Shown here piece by piece: positions 33,829 through 45,400 of a DNA stretch of 64,000 nt. Numbering within the stretch: position 1 is the first letter of the stretch; every line of letters starts with the position of its first letter. The DNA is taken from NCBI RefSeq assembly GCF_017591425.1, contig NW_024467119.1:80902894-80966893 (forward strand), in the 5' to 3' direction. The notes below the pieces were generated by a model, which had not been told where the DNA came from, did not search any database, and saw only the letters and a list, made by a program, of their open reading frames with translations. The DNA comes from Ochotona curzoniae (lineage: Eukaryota; Chordata; Mammalia; Lagomorpha; Ochotonidae). A program made the position numbers and the translations under genes.

Positions 33829-35030
33829 TGTTTTCTGCTTTTGTGATTTCTGCTTTACTTGCTTGGCAGGGGGCTGTGTGAACCCCAGGCCTGACAGTCT
33901 ATGTCACACCCAGCAGGACACCTAGCAGGTCATGTAGGCAAAGCACTCCTCAGGAAGGAAGTCTCTGGCGTTAGATAAGACTCACTGCCCTCTAGCCTAT
34001 CAGTTTGTACTTTTTGAAAGTTGCTAATCATACCTCACTAGGAGGGACACAAAGATTAGTTACGCCTAACTGGCGTATTGGGGATTTCTCTGCACACCCC
34101 TCCTAAAAAAATGTTCTGTACCTAAACTGATGACACATGTCTTGCTAGAGTTATAAGCCAATTCAGACCATCCGAAAAACAACTAAGTTCAGCAAAATCA
34201 TGCTTCAACACTATAAACAGCTAAATACTAAAATGAAAACAGACATGAGACAGCTGAATAGTAATCTATAGCCATTTTGAGGTGTATAGACCCCGGTTAC
34301 ATATAAACCAAAATTGAAATGTCTATGAAGAAGTCACAGGAAGTAGTTAAGGACCTGCACTTTCCTATCAACATATTGGTTAATCAATACCATGTCAATT
34401 AATGCCATAATGTTATAAATTGTTGTTGATGTTATGTTGGGATTTTTAATTGATTGGGATGATACTTTGCCGGCTTTATCTTCAGACTAGAAATCATTGA
34501 ACTCACTAGGATAATAAGATGCTGGACTTTATGCTTGGTAAATACTTCCAATGAAAGAACCTCAACTGAATTTGAACTGTGGTAAGGCAACAAGGTGGAG
34601 AAATCCACTATGGAGAGAGGGTTCGGGGGAGGGGTGGGCGGAATCCCAGTGCCCATAACACTGTGTCACATAATGCAATGCAATTAATAAAAAAAAAAGT
34701 TGCTTGCTTCAAACCCACCAACCCACCAATAGAAGCCTGCCAACTTGTTCATTTTGAAACAGTTAACAGTTAAACTGACCAATCATGACTACATAATTAT
34801 ATGGAATTGGCCTGAAATATATAAGAACCCTGTGCTGTTCAACCTCGCTCCCTTTTTCTTCTACCCATGCTGTTTTTTGCTGCAGCCTTGGCTGCAGTCA
34901 TTCCTCCCCCAGCCCTGCTTGGCTGGGGTGGTGGCAGAAAGCCTAGGTTAGTTTGAATAAACCGCCTTTATGCATTATCACCAACTTCAGACTTCATGGT
35001 TTTCTGGGGATCTCAAAATCCAGCACAACA
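33829..35030 (+). mobile_element. ERV solo LTR (copy B), same family as 9949-10739
   Basis: It starts 'tgttttctgcttttgtga' and ends 'cagcacaaca', matching copy A at both ends and throughout: 'gttaacagttaaactgacca' compared with 'gttaacagttcaaactgacc', a TATA-like 'tatataag' near 34818 and AATAAA at 34956-34961. An L1 3' end (34026-34696) splits it. It sits inside the 3' LTR of the MaLR remnant, so it is younger than that element. Confidence 0.78.
34026..34696 (+). mobile_element. L1 3' end inserted in LTR copy B, 8-bp target duplication
   Basis: About 670 bp of L1 3'UTR ending 'aatcccagtgcccataacac' and 'caattaataaaaaa'. It contains a G-rich tract 'gggttcgggggaggggtggg' (34619-34638), typical of L1 3'UTRs. 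AAGTTGCT flanks it at 34018-34025 and 34697-34704. Comparison with LTR copy A, which has an unbroken 'gagttgctcacttcaaac', confirms the insertion point. Confidence 0.85.
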
Positions 35031-35432
35031 CCATATTGTGTCATGCCATTTGCACTTTCATTCTCAAAAATTATATGATAAATAAACTTTTATGAAAATC
35101 TAAGATTAGTTGCTTCAGGCACTACATTATAGTAACACAAAGCTGACTAATACATCTGTTCATTACTACTGTGGTTAACATATATGCTGATTATTGTAAA
35201 ACTTATTACAATTATCACACCTACTGATAATAGGTTTAATACCACAACTCAATATTTTACATCATTGCTAGGAAAAGTGTAATCTATATAATGAGGAAGC
35301 CAGTGAAGAAGGCTCAGTTGTAGCCATATGAACTTCATTCCCCTAAGGGACAGTATGAGAATGCCCCTTCTGAACTGGACTTTTCTCATCTTCATTTTAG
35401 CATACTGATTTACTAAATGAAAACACTATTTT

Positions 35433-35743
35433 GGGGATGATGTGATGGCTCAATTGGCTAATCCTCTATCTGCAAGTGCCAGCATCCCACATGCATGGCA
35501 GTTCATGCCTTAGCTGTTCTACTTGCCATCCACCATCCTGCTAATAGCCTGGAAAACCAGCAGAAGATGGTTCAAAGCCTTGGGACCCAGGACCCTACAC
35601 CCATGTGATAGATCTGGATGAAGTTTCTGGCTTTTGGGGTTAGCTCAGCTCTCAAGTGGGGTGTGAACTAGAAGATGGAAGATCTTCGTCTCTGTCTCTC
35701 TTTCTTTCTGTAAAGATCCTGTCCAATAAAAAATAATTTAATG
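35433..35743 (+). mobile_element. Old C-SINE (plus)
   Basis: 'gccagcatcccacatgcatg', 'gctaatagcctggaaaacca', 'gtctctgtctctctttcttt' and a tail 'gtccaataaaaaataattta'. Older variant, well diverged. Confidence 0.8.
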
Positions 35744-36804
35744 TTTAAACAACAGAACTATTACTTAACACTATCTCCCATTCTAGCCGTTTTATCTCCA
35801 TTCTGTTAGAGCATAAAGTTCCAATCAGTCTCCACAGCTAATTTTCTCACTTCTCACTTCTCACTCCTCATTCTGCTCCAGTCTGGGTTACAAACCCATT
35901 ACCCCATCAAAATATTTCTTACAAGCATTACAAACAGCTTCAAGTTCCAAAACCAACATTTTCAGTCTCCATTTTATTGCTTCTCATGGAATCACTCAAC
36001 AAAACTCACAACTTCCTACTTCATGATGAATTCTCCAGTTTCATGGAACCACACTTTGATTTTCCTCTTCTTCCTTAGTTGACATGAAATGTTGGAGTTT
36101 TGCAGAAGTTTTCCATTTCATCTCTTCTCATTTCACACTATACATTCTATTCAAGCTATTTTGTCTCTATAACCTTGACCTATAGCACCAATCCCTAAAG
36201 TTCCTCCAGTCAACATTATTGGTCTGTATCCAACCCTCACTACACCCAAAAGCAAGAATTATTTGGAAAGGTTGTGGTGGGGTGAGGAGTTACACTTATT
36301 CAGTATTAAAGCACATTTGTTCTCCAGGATTTTAGCATAAAGAACCAAGTTCTTTGTATGCCATGTGGTCATCAGGACCTGGTCTTTATCATCTCACCAG
36401 TCCCTTTCCTGACATTGCTCCCTTGGCACCAGGCCGCATCACTCCAGCCTGTCAGGTCCTCATAGCTTCCTGCTGTAGGCCCTAGGCAGTTCTGCCCTCC
36501 TACCTGGAATCTGCTGCTTCTCCCCACTGCCCCTGCCCAAGAAGTCCTGCTATGATCATCAGCTTAGATGAAGCAATACACAAAATTGTCTCTGCCAGAA
36601 GGCTACATTTTATACTCTAGACATCAATACTTCACCTCAATTACCCTGCCCAAAGCAATCCTCACAGCTTTATTAAGATGACTCACGTACTATAAGATTC
36701 ACCCAAAGCATACAATGCAGGGACATTTAGTAGATCCATGCAATCCTTCATATACTTCAATTAAGAACATTCTCAAAACCTTGAAAATCAACCATGCAGC
36801 CTTT
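35744..36804. other. Unassigned; possible L2 fragment near 36390-36560
   Basis: No gene. Bases about 36390-36560 ('ctgccctcctacctggaatc') resemble the conserved 'cctctgcctggaatgc' region of the L2 LINE in plus orientation. The remainder is unassigned. Confidence 0.35.
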
Positions 36805-36990
36805 GGGCCAGCATTGCAGCCTAGTAAGTAGAGCTATTATGGCATCCCATTGTACTGCCAGTTTTGGTTGCACCTTCTCCACTTCTGGTCCAGCTCCCAG
36901 CTAATGCACCAGGGAAAGCAACAGAAAATGGCACAAGTACATGGGTCCCTACCACTAGTGAAAAATCCATCATGGAAGCCGCCTAAATAC
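36805..36990 (+). mobile_element. C-SINE 5' part (plus), 3' truncated, with AT repeat
   Basis: 'gggccagcattgcagcctag' head and 'ccacttctggtccagctccc' body, lost after about 36990, where CA and then AT repeats follow (37003-37045). Confidence 0.75.
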
Positions 36991-37246
36991 AGCTTAAAAA
37001 TTCACACACACATATATAATATATGTATATAATATATATATAACCTTTATTTTTATATATATAAAACCTTTCACCAATTCCATCCTGTCCCCATTCTGGA
37101 CTTTTCATATGAAAAGAATCATGCAGTATATGGTCTTTTGCAGCTTTATAAGCTTCCTTCACTAAGGCTAATGTTTTCGATTTTTCTCTAGGTTACAGTG
37201 TGTATCAATACATCATGCCTTTGTATGGCTTCCAAGACATTTAAAA

Positions 37247-37521
37247 ATATATATATTTATCTTTAAATGAAAGGCAGAAAGACAGAGACAGAGATCTTCT
37301 ATCTGCTAACATTCTCCTCAAATTCCTTCAATAGCCATAGCTGTGCTAGAAAGAAGTCAGAGGTCCAGAAGTCATCCCTGCCTCCCATGAACTGGGGCCA
37401 ACACCTGCTGCCTCTTAGAGTACACAGAGGTGCAAAGCACAGGTCCCAGGACGTGAACCAAGCGCCAAGACAGAAGGGGGGATCTCAAGTGGCAAATGCT
37501 TTTTCAAACACTCTGACCCCC
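37247..37521 (-). mobile_element. Old C-SINE (minus), diverged
   Basis: 'tatatttatctttaaatgaa' tail end, 'agatcttctatctgctaaca' and 'aggtcccaggacgtgaacca' (B-box side). The middle is shortened. Confidence 0.65.
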
Positions 37522-37871
37522 AAATCATTTTTAATATTTAAATAACTGTCTCTCCTGCTAAAATATATTTTACAATACTAAGGGCCATGTCTCTTCTTCT
37601 ATCTCATAGATAAGTAATCAAAAATGATTTGCGTAAATACTAATAAATAAAAAAAGTGAGCTTGGCTCAAACCTTCTGCAATATATTACTCCAATTTTAA
37701 AGGCTAAGCATTCAACTGAGCTTTGGTGAAATAATAGAATTCATTTTGGAAGCTGTTTCTGTGGTAATCAGCAAGTAGTTAACATGGAACAAATCATTTA
37801 AATGCTATTGCACACTTCTATACATTTGAATGAAATGTGAAGATGCACAAATAAGCCCTGGTGAGCCAGGT

Positions 37872-37983
37872 GAAACACAGATTCCAATTCACTTGTTTTG
37901 GGTGAAGTCTTAGGGTCTACATTTCCAACAATTTCCTAGGTGATGCCAAAGTTACTGGTTCAGGAATGATGCTTTGAGTAGCA
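37872..37983 (-). mobile_element. MER5-like relic (hAT-Charlie MITE)
   Basis: 'ctacatttccaacaatttcc', 'taggtgatgccaaagttact' and 'gaatgatgctttgagtagca' follow the MER5A consensus in reverse ('ctgcatttctaacaagctcccaggtgatgctg' and so on). An ancient DNA-transposon fragment shared by eutherian mammals. Confidence 0.7.
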
Positions 37984-39890
37984 AGACCTTGAAACATCAC
38001 ACTTGATCTTCTTCAACCCCACTGCCATCTACATGTATATTAATAACATGTATGATAAATTGTACTAAGGACACATACAGCAGGGACTTAGCAAGTACGT
38101 GCTCAATAACCATCAGAACATCTCCAAAAATAATACCATTGGTCTGGCTTGTGCATACAAGCGACGGAAGACAGGAGTGCAACAGCTAATAAAATCTGGA
38201 ATCTGAGCACTGACAAATTCAAGAAGAGCTGTTGTCCTAAACTATAGAAGTTCAGAGGTATAAACAGAAGCAAGTCACTGAAGTCGGTGACTTTAAGAAG
38301 CTTTCACAAGGAATTCAGGAAGGAACTTCAACATTCCAAGCTAATATGTGTGTGAGCTAAAGAAACTAGGCAGCCTCACCTGTGCTTCTGCAATGATCAC
38401 AGCAGGAAATAAAATGGTAACATATAGGAGAAGGAAAAACGAAAATTTATTGTTCATAGGAAAAAGCAGGCAAGACCAAAGGAGGACGAAAGGCAGCTAC
38501 AGATCTAAGCAACTCAAGCAAATTCTCCTTTGAGAAACTGAGCCATGCAGACACTAAATTGAAATACTAAATCAAACTAGAATCTATCTCTTGGACACAG
38601 CACACAGGCACACTGTAAAGAAATATATGAATATTGACACCAAAACCACAACTTGTCAGAAACCTTATAGCGTCTCAGTAAATTAGTTAGGCCTGTGCGC
38701 CTAAGTAAAAGCCTTTCCTTCAAATCAGAGGTTTGACAGGAAACGGAAGGGTAATTTCCGTCCAGGGCCTCCTATCTGAGGCTCAGGATTGAGTTATCTG
38801 GAAATGCTACACGGTAAAGGCGGCTGAGGGGGTCTGCCTGTAGAAAGTGCCCCCGCCCCATGACAATGACATTTACAACAGGTACGGAGCTCAGAGATAA
38901 CCCTGAAACTCAATAACTCACTCTTGGCAGCTCCATTTTGTTTTTAATTAATGTCTTTTCTAAGCATGAGGCCAGGCAGAGCTGCAGACAGCCGACTGCT
39001 GATAAGCACACCTCTACAGTGGCAGATAAACAGGATCATGAGCCTGGGAGGAATCACGGCTGAATAAGAGATGACAGCCATTATTCACTGCCGCTGTGCA
39101 ACAGGGTCCAGTGGGCCTCTCCCTTCAGTAAGGAGATTAGCCATAAAAGTCATCCCAAAGTCACAGCTGAATGAAGGGACAAACTACTCCTCAAGGCTTT
39201 AACAGCCATGGGATTGGGATATGTTTGGTACATCTGAATCGTGCAGTCAGTAATGGCTGTCCTGGCTATTTGTGGTCCCTTAAGTGGCATTTGGAGCACT
39301 CTTCTGTATGCTTAAAACTTGCAGCTGAGTAAGATTTCTCAACTAAGTCCACTTCTTCCAGATAGAACAATTTAACGCACCAGGGTCATTTGAATTTCCC
39401 AAATAGAAAACTTTGAGAAGGAATACACAATCCCAACTCTGTTTAGAAGCCAAGCACCAATCAGTAGCCCTCCTCATCATTACAACTGGAGCTCTGCAAC
39501 CGACATGGTAGTTCGCTCATCTGGAGAACTTGGCATTTGAACACTTAGCAGGAACTGAGTTTCCATCCCAATCTGTCTGTCTCCACAATGTAGCAGAGAC
39601 AGTGCATTTCTGGTTCATCAGGCTCCACTTAACAAAAGCAAAACACAGAGCAGTGAGGTAACTCGCAAAGCCACAGCACTTAAATGAACCATAACAAATT
39701 CTTCAACAAAGCTTTGACAGAATAATATTGTCTACAGCTCCTCTGCCTGTGCTTCTGCCCAGCCAAGTATGTGTAATGGTTTCCCTGGTGGGACCACCCA
39801 CACTCTGAGAGCTGCCTCAAGTAACAAGAGGATGGGTTCAGAATCTCACTGCTCCAGGACCACAGCAGTTCAGACCTGTGACCCTCCTGC
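37984..39890. other. Longest repeat-poor segment; candidate regulatory sequence
   Basis: About 1.9 kb without any repeat I can name. It contains closely spaced motif-like strings, including 'ctgataag' and 'cagataaaca' (GATA and forkhead types, 38996-39035), 'attaatg' near 38950 and scattered CpG. No open frame looks coding. Enhancer function is only a possibility raised by the lack of repeats and the motif clustering. Confidence 0.3.
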
Positions 39891-39900
39891 TTCTCTGATG

Positions 39901-40095
39901 TGAACACAGGAGGGTCCCATCCTTAACTTGGGCCTAGATGTAGACAAAGGAGGGTCCCCTCCTGTACCTGGCCATGGGTGTGGACACGGGAGGGTCCCAT
40001 CCTGCACCTGGCCATGGGTGTGGACACAGGAGGGTCCCATCCTGCACCTGACCATGGGTGTGGACACGGGAGTGTCCCATCCTGCACCTGGCCCT
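39901..40095 (+). repeat. 40-bp minisatellite, about five units
   Basis: The anchor 'agggtcccat' or a one-base variant recurs exactly every 40 bp at 39911, 39951, 39991, 40031 and 40071. Between anchors the consensus includes 'cctgcacctggccatgggtg' and 'tggacac'. Units 3 to 5 are nearly identical and units 1 and 2 more diverged, so the array probably grew from its right side. It opens long frames on both strands but is not a gene. Confidence 0.95.
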
Positions 40096-40584
40096 GAACA
40101 TACCCTCACTGGATGTTTCCTCATTCATCTCAGTCTTGCCCTGGGCTTTAGATTCCTTTTTCTGATTGGCTGTTGGCCTCTGTCATATAACAGGATGAAT
40201 GCATAGCCTGCCTAACTTAGAATTATCTGCTGAGCTCTTCCTAGTGCCTCACTCCTGATCCCCCAGCCCCTGTCCACACGTCTGTCTCTTTTCACTGTGC
40301 TATATCACCCAAATTTTTGGATAACAAAGAAATAAGAAAATTTTTCATTTTTTCTTATTCCATCTAAACATACTTTGATCTACCTTCACTTGGGTTTTAT
40401 TTCTTCTTTGCAGCAGGCAATAAAAATGTAAAGTATGTCTTACAGAGAATTTCCATGAGCTGGAGATAGCAGAAATAACCCGGAATTGCTGGGGAAAATA
40501 AATCACTGGTTTCACAGCATCCTTTAGGTCAGTGAGACCATCCAAGCCCTCTGAAATCTTGGCCATATCTTCAAGGATGTAGCC

Positions 40585-40820
40585 CAAGAATTACCCAGCC
40601 ACTTCCTAATTGGTTAAGCGACCACCAATGGGGAAGACCTTACCTGCAGGATCCCACCCAACAAGGAGGAGTCAGGGAACACTTAAAATCCCAAAACTCT
40701 TCCTCAAAGCTTTTATGTCTCTTCCTCTCTCCTTCACAAATAAACTTCTCTATCTCCAACCGCGTTCCCAGCTTTTTATTTCTTTATTGAGCTGAGGAAA
40801 GAATCCACCAAGCTACAACA
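40585..40820 (+). mobile_element. LTR 3' part, related to the LTR at 48179
   Basis: 'ccttcacaaataaacttctc' (AATAAA at 40739-40744), 'attgagctgaggaaagaatc' and the end 'ccaagctacaaca' match the 3' end of the LTR at 48179-48718 in order and spacing. The 5' boundary is not resolved. Confidence 0.6.
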
Positions 40821-41019
40821 GTGTGGGATGTCAGAGAAGCGAGCGAGTCTTCCAAGGCACAATGACTCAAAAAAGTCTCACCCTGAAGTATCTACATTAT
40901 AGCTTTGGAGATGAGAAATCTTCACCGACACAAAATAAAGGGAGAAGTGATTCCAGATGAAGAGAACTAAAAAAGCGAACAGATAAGGAATACCCAGACC
41001 TCTGAGCAGGAAAAGCAAC

Positions 41020-41120
41020 CTTTGAAGCTCAGCTCAACTACTCACTGGTCACAACGTCATCAACGTCTATAAAATGGAGGAACTGGCCTTTCTACAAGAC
41101 TGCTGCAATGAAACAGGCAG
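41020..41120 (+). repeat. MIR relic (plus)
   Basis: 'gctcaactactcactggtca' and 'gtctataaaatggaggaact' fit the MIR core ('ccacttactagctgtgtga' and 'tctgtaaaatgggga'). Ancient tRNA-derived SINE, weakly conserved here. Confidence 0.5.
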
Positions 41121-41351
41121 TAGTTGTCAAGCGGTTTCCTTATACGTGGTGAGCAGTAAGTATATGGAATTCATGCACTTTGGGAGATGCATATGTGAAG
41201 ACAGTAAATGGGAAACTGGATTGGAGATGTTGTCTGGAACCACAGAATGTGGTGCTATGAGCTCAAATTCAGGAGGCTACAGTCAGTGGGCAGTGCAGGG
41301 AATAGGGTTGGCAGAACTAGAGTTGTGGTCCTGGAGTGATGCTCAAAGCTA

Positions 41352-41628
41352 AATTTTCACCTAGTAAGTGCCAGGATCCCATATGGGTGTTAGTTCATGA
41401 CCTAGCTGCTCCAGATCAAACACCCTGCTTGTGACCTGGGAAAGCAGCATAGGACAGCCCAAAGCCTTGGAACTTTGCACCCACATGGGAGACCCAGAAG
41501 AAGCTCCTGACTCCCGGTTTTGAATGGGCTCAGCTCTAGCCATTGTGGTCACTTGGGCAGTAAACCAGCAGGTAGAAGATTTTTCTCTGTAAAACAGTCT
41601 TTCTAATAAATCTTTAAAAAAAAAAAAG
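41352..41628 (+). mobile_element. C-SINE (plus), 5' truncated
   Basis: Begins within the head ('cacctagtaagtgccaggat'), has 'gtgacctgggaaagcagcat' and ends 'ttctaataaatctttaaaaa'. The A-run ends at 41627. Confidence 0.88.
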
Positions 41629-43645
41629 GAGCCACTGAGGGATTCAAAGATGCCAAAAGATGTGGTAATTATGAAAAAATACAAATGAAATTAAATTTGA
41701 GGTCAAAGCATGGCATTTGATCGCGATCCTAAAAAGTTTAGGAAAACCTCAAAAAGATCAGAGCAATGTCTACATATACTGGACCCTTTCCAAGCTCTTC
41801 CCATGCAACCAGAAGGAGCTACTGTTTAACATCTTCACTCAGCTTTCTGCATTCAGCTTGTTTGTTGGTGGGTCTGGTATAGAAGGGCCCAGCAAGCCAC
41901 TTCAAGAAGTCAGAATGATACTAGAGGATGAGGACATGACAGCAAACAAGAGAGCTGTAAAGACTGAGGTTTGATTTTTGGCTGCTAATCCTCCAACCCC
42001 TTTCTTTCTGAGGAGGAAGTCTTTGGAATGTGAATTTTGATTGGAAGCCAAATCCAGCTTCTCACTGCTAAAGCCCTAGAAGGCCAGAAACTCCTGCTCC
42101 TCGCTCTTGGCAGATGCAGCGGAGAACAGGTGTCCCACACTCGGCCAAACAGATGTTTCTATAAGAAAACAAATTCCTTAGTAAGTGAAGCAAAGATAAG
42201 GAGATGGTTAGAACCCAGTGTTAGCAGCAACAGCCGGCAGCAACAGAGTTCTCAACTACCACTTCGGCAACATCGTTCGGCTCCCTCGATTTCTGCCCAA
42301 ACCCAATTCTACTTCTCTGAACTTGGAATTGACTGTTAAAAGCTACCCAATGTTTTTCCAAGAAACTGAATGTTGTTTTCTACTTAGGATAGCCAGGGTT
42401 GTTTTCCCTTGCCAAAAAAATGTCTAAACTTCCCCTCCATAATCAATTTCTTTGGCATATAATTCAGAAACGCAACACAATAGTGAGTAGGCAGGGCTGT
42501 ACAATGGGACTTTGCCAAGTTTGTCCCTTTCCATCCATCCCTTAGTGGTCCTGTGATCAGTCAAGTCATTCATACCACGAGCCTTAATTTCTACAACGTT
42601 AAAAAAGGGATCAAAACAGTGACCCAGGTCACGGTTGTTTTGTATGAATAAATGAGCTAATTCTGAGTACCTACCTCAGGGTTGACACTTAGTAGGCATA
42701 AATATCAGGCATGACTGTGACAGTAGGCTACAAGCCAGCCACAACCTTTATCTTTGGCACTTTAGAATGTAATGAAGAGTCCCACATAATAAATATTCTA
42801 CAAAGAGAAGAGTCATAGACCCATGAGCGTGCACACCACAAATGTGAATCTACCATGCCAATCATTATGCCAATGTCATGATAATTTGTGAATTTGTAAA
42901 ACCAACTAGTTTTATGTCATGGAAATATTAGGCTATATTTTCAAGCCATGAAAAAGTTTCAGATTCCACCTAACACTTGACAGGCCAAAATTCACAGAGG
43001 GAACTAGGACAGGACATTCATTAAAAGTCTGGGCTGTGTCAGGAAGCCAAGAGCACTCACAGGAACGTGGATCCGCTTCAGCATCCCGAGGGGTTCTGGT
43101 CAGACACACGGAGAGCCCAGACAGAATAAATTAAATTAGGATCTGATGACTTCCTCCCTGAGGGAACGTGGAATGAATCTTTCAGGATGAGGAACGCACC
43201 AGAATCGGACAGAGCTGTCTGTTGTGGAGCGCTTTGTACTGTGGCCTTCAAGGCAGAGTCTGATGCCAGAAAGACTACACACCTTCTTACATTTAAGCAT
43301 GCATTGCGAAGTGCAACATAGATGATCAATATTCTCCAACACTGTATCAAGTCCTTAATTGCTTCCCAGGGTTCAGTTTCAGGATCATATAATACAGCTG
43401 CTTTGGGGAATTCATTTTCCCCCTACTATATTTATGAGTATTCCACTACAATTTATCAATTGATAACCATCTTGCCCCATTTCATTTCTGAAATAAATCA
43501 AGGAGTCACAACATTGAGGCTGTTTCTGACATCTCTTCCTCTGCCAGCCTAGGGAAAGGCAGCCCAATCATGGCTGCTGCGTTCTCACTGTGAGGCGTCT
43601 TACCTGACAGCTCACACTCCTTCCCTGGACTGGCTTCTCAGGTCT
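41629..43645. other. Unassigned; MIR-like 3' end near 42660-42720
   Basis: No gene recognised. 'gttgacacttagtaggcata' (about 42681-42700) resembles a MIR or L2 3' end. An open frame on the minus strand at 43078-43350 has no domain I recognise and no clear splice context. Confidence 0.3.
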
Positions 43646-43649
43646 TAGT

Positions 43650-43770
43650 CCCCTATGTGTTTATACACGCCTTTCTGGTCAGCTTGTCAAATTCTAACAC
43701 AAACCCTACTGACAGCTTTATTGGGATCCCAATGAACCTACTTATCAACTCAAGACAGCATTATCAAATG
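43650..43770 (-). mobile_element. Old L1 ORF2 fragment (minus)
   Basis: 'ggtcagcttgtcaaattcta' and 'attgggatcccaatgaacct' match the reverse strand of old L1 elements ('cagcttgtcaatttct...attgggattgcattgaat'). Short and isolated. Confidence 0.5.
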
Positions 43771-44940
43771 TATGATCCTGAGAAAAGGAACAACAGATCT
43801 CAGCTGGGATCACAGGGCTTCTGGAGAGGGCCAAGGATTTTACGCCCTGAGACAAGACTGTGTGTATTACTGCACAACAAAAAAAAAAACCACTCTCCAG
43901 AGTAATCAGAAAGAGACACAGTCTGGGTTGGAATTCACGTGAAAGAAAGCTCCACTGCTTCTGGATATAATTGAAAGGAAAAGTAGAAAACAAAGCTCTA
44001 GTTGCAACTGGATTACATCATCAGCTGTGGTGCAGGGACAGCATAGCTGTTACATCCATAATGCTCGTTTGTGCTGCTTCCTGTTGTTAGATCCATTCCA
44101 AGCTACTTTATTTCATGTCTGCTCACTGCATTACGGCTGAATCACAGGAAATACTTTAAGCAATGTCCAGAGTACAAAAAGTGTGATATTCTCAGAGGTT
44201 ATAAGGCAAATTTTAAAATATACCAGCTTAGTTATTTTATCTAAAGATCAAGTTTAAGAGGCAATTCATTTTTTGACATCTTAATGATAGTTATAACAAA
44301 TTCCTAGAGTGAATCATACAATAATACTAAAGAGACTCGATTTATGCATAACTATTAATTTGCCCATTTGTACTCTGCAAAAAGTTTAACATTTTGAAGA
44401 GATTTAGCAGAATACTGTTCGCCATCAGACAACTCACACAGCTTCCAGTGCCCCTGCTTCCTCAGACAAACTTAACTATAGTAACAACAATTTCATTCAA
44501 CCATAAAGCATTTAAGTTGGGACTGACAGGGGTATGCTGTTCAGTAGGAGAGCAAGGCACTCTGGTTTTAGCCTTAAAGTATATATACTAAAATAAATAG
44601 GGTGACCAATGAAATGACAAGCATGAGAATAAGAAATTCAGAATAATGGACTGATCCTTGAGACAAAGGGGAGTAAAAAAAAGACTTTGATCCAGGAAGT
44701 TCTGTTCCAGATCTAGTCTCTACCTGCCCTTGAAGGTGGACCCTGTCATCTGCAAATCTAACACTACATGGATCACATCCTTTGCTCTCAAACTCCCAAG
44801 GAATGCAGCCAACAGAGGCAGAGAAGATGGTGGGGGAAAGGTAGGCATTCTTCCTTGGCTCCACCCACAGAAAGCCACCATCTTCTGAAGGAAGGCCGCA
44901 GTAGATCTCTCTAGATGTAGCCAGTCCAGACATGGTTCCC
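43771..44940. other. Unassigned non-coding sequence
   Basis: No gene or confident repeat. A minus-strand open frame (44574-44933, 119 codons) has no recognisable domain. Confidence 0.3.
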
Positions 44941-44944
44941 TCCC

Positions 44945-45400
44945 TGCCTGGGCTGAGTTGTGTCCAATAGGAAGGTATGTTCTTCTCTCCTTCAGTCAGG
45001 AAGAAAGAGCTCTCATTGGGAAATAAGATCTTTTACAAATGTAATCATGTTGAGATGACAACAGTCTGGATTGTGTGGGGGCTGCAGCCAATGACTGGCA
45101 ATTTTTATATAAAAATGCAGAAGGGGTTTTGGACACGGAGACACAAAGAAGCCATGGGAAGAAAGCCACGTGATGATGAAGGCAGTCTGGAATGATGCAG
45201 CTACCTGCCAAGCAATATGAAGGCCTTCTGGGAGCCATCAAAGCCAAGGAGCAGTGAGGAAGAATCCTGTTCTACAGCATTCAGAGGAAGCATGCTCCTG
45301 TCATTTCAAACCAACCAGTTTGTGACAACTTGTCATGGTAACTCTATGAACCTAAGATATTCCCCCTGCTGGGCTGTCACAGAAAGCTAATAGCACTTAC
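44945..45400 (+). repeat. Old interspersed repeat, LTR-like
   Basis: 'gggctgagttgtgtccaata' through 'ttggacacggagacacaaag' to 'acaacttgtcatggtaac' follows the order of a common eutherian repeat ('gaactgtgtccc...ggacacagacacaca...gtactttgttatggcagcc'). I could not settle the family by eye. Confidence 0.35.

Larger units (their letters stand above)
31452..35154 (+). mobile_element. MaLR (ERVL-type) proviral remnant with nested insertions
   Basis: 5' LTR at about 31452-31790 ('gacttggtggcacctctggg' and an end 'gtgactcaaaactgactg'). Internal MaLR sequence at about 31791-32370 and 32665-33540 ('ccagttttggaattggctga', 'cttaagaatactgggctag', 'tcatagctggaagaattgcc'). 3' LTR from about 33545, broken by another LTR and finishing at 35031-35154 ('agtaacacaaagctgactaa'). 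The ends of the two LTRs are clearly related. MaLRs are non-autonomous relatives of ERVL, and I see no gag, pol or env frame. A C-SINE lies at 32374. Confidence 0.8.

Noticed and set aside
39901..40095. CRISPR-like array
   Set aside because: The whole 40-bp unit repeats without unique spacers, and the DNA is mammalian. It is a minisatellite.
39870..40206. Overlapping open frames on both strands near 40 kb
   Set aside because: They follow from a stop-free 40-bp repeat unit cycling through frames, not from coding constraint.
44574..44933. 119-codon minus-strand frame as a gene
   Set aside because: No domain, no splice signals of note, and it adjoins an old LTR-like repeat. Nothing separates it from chance.
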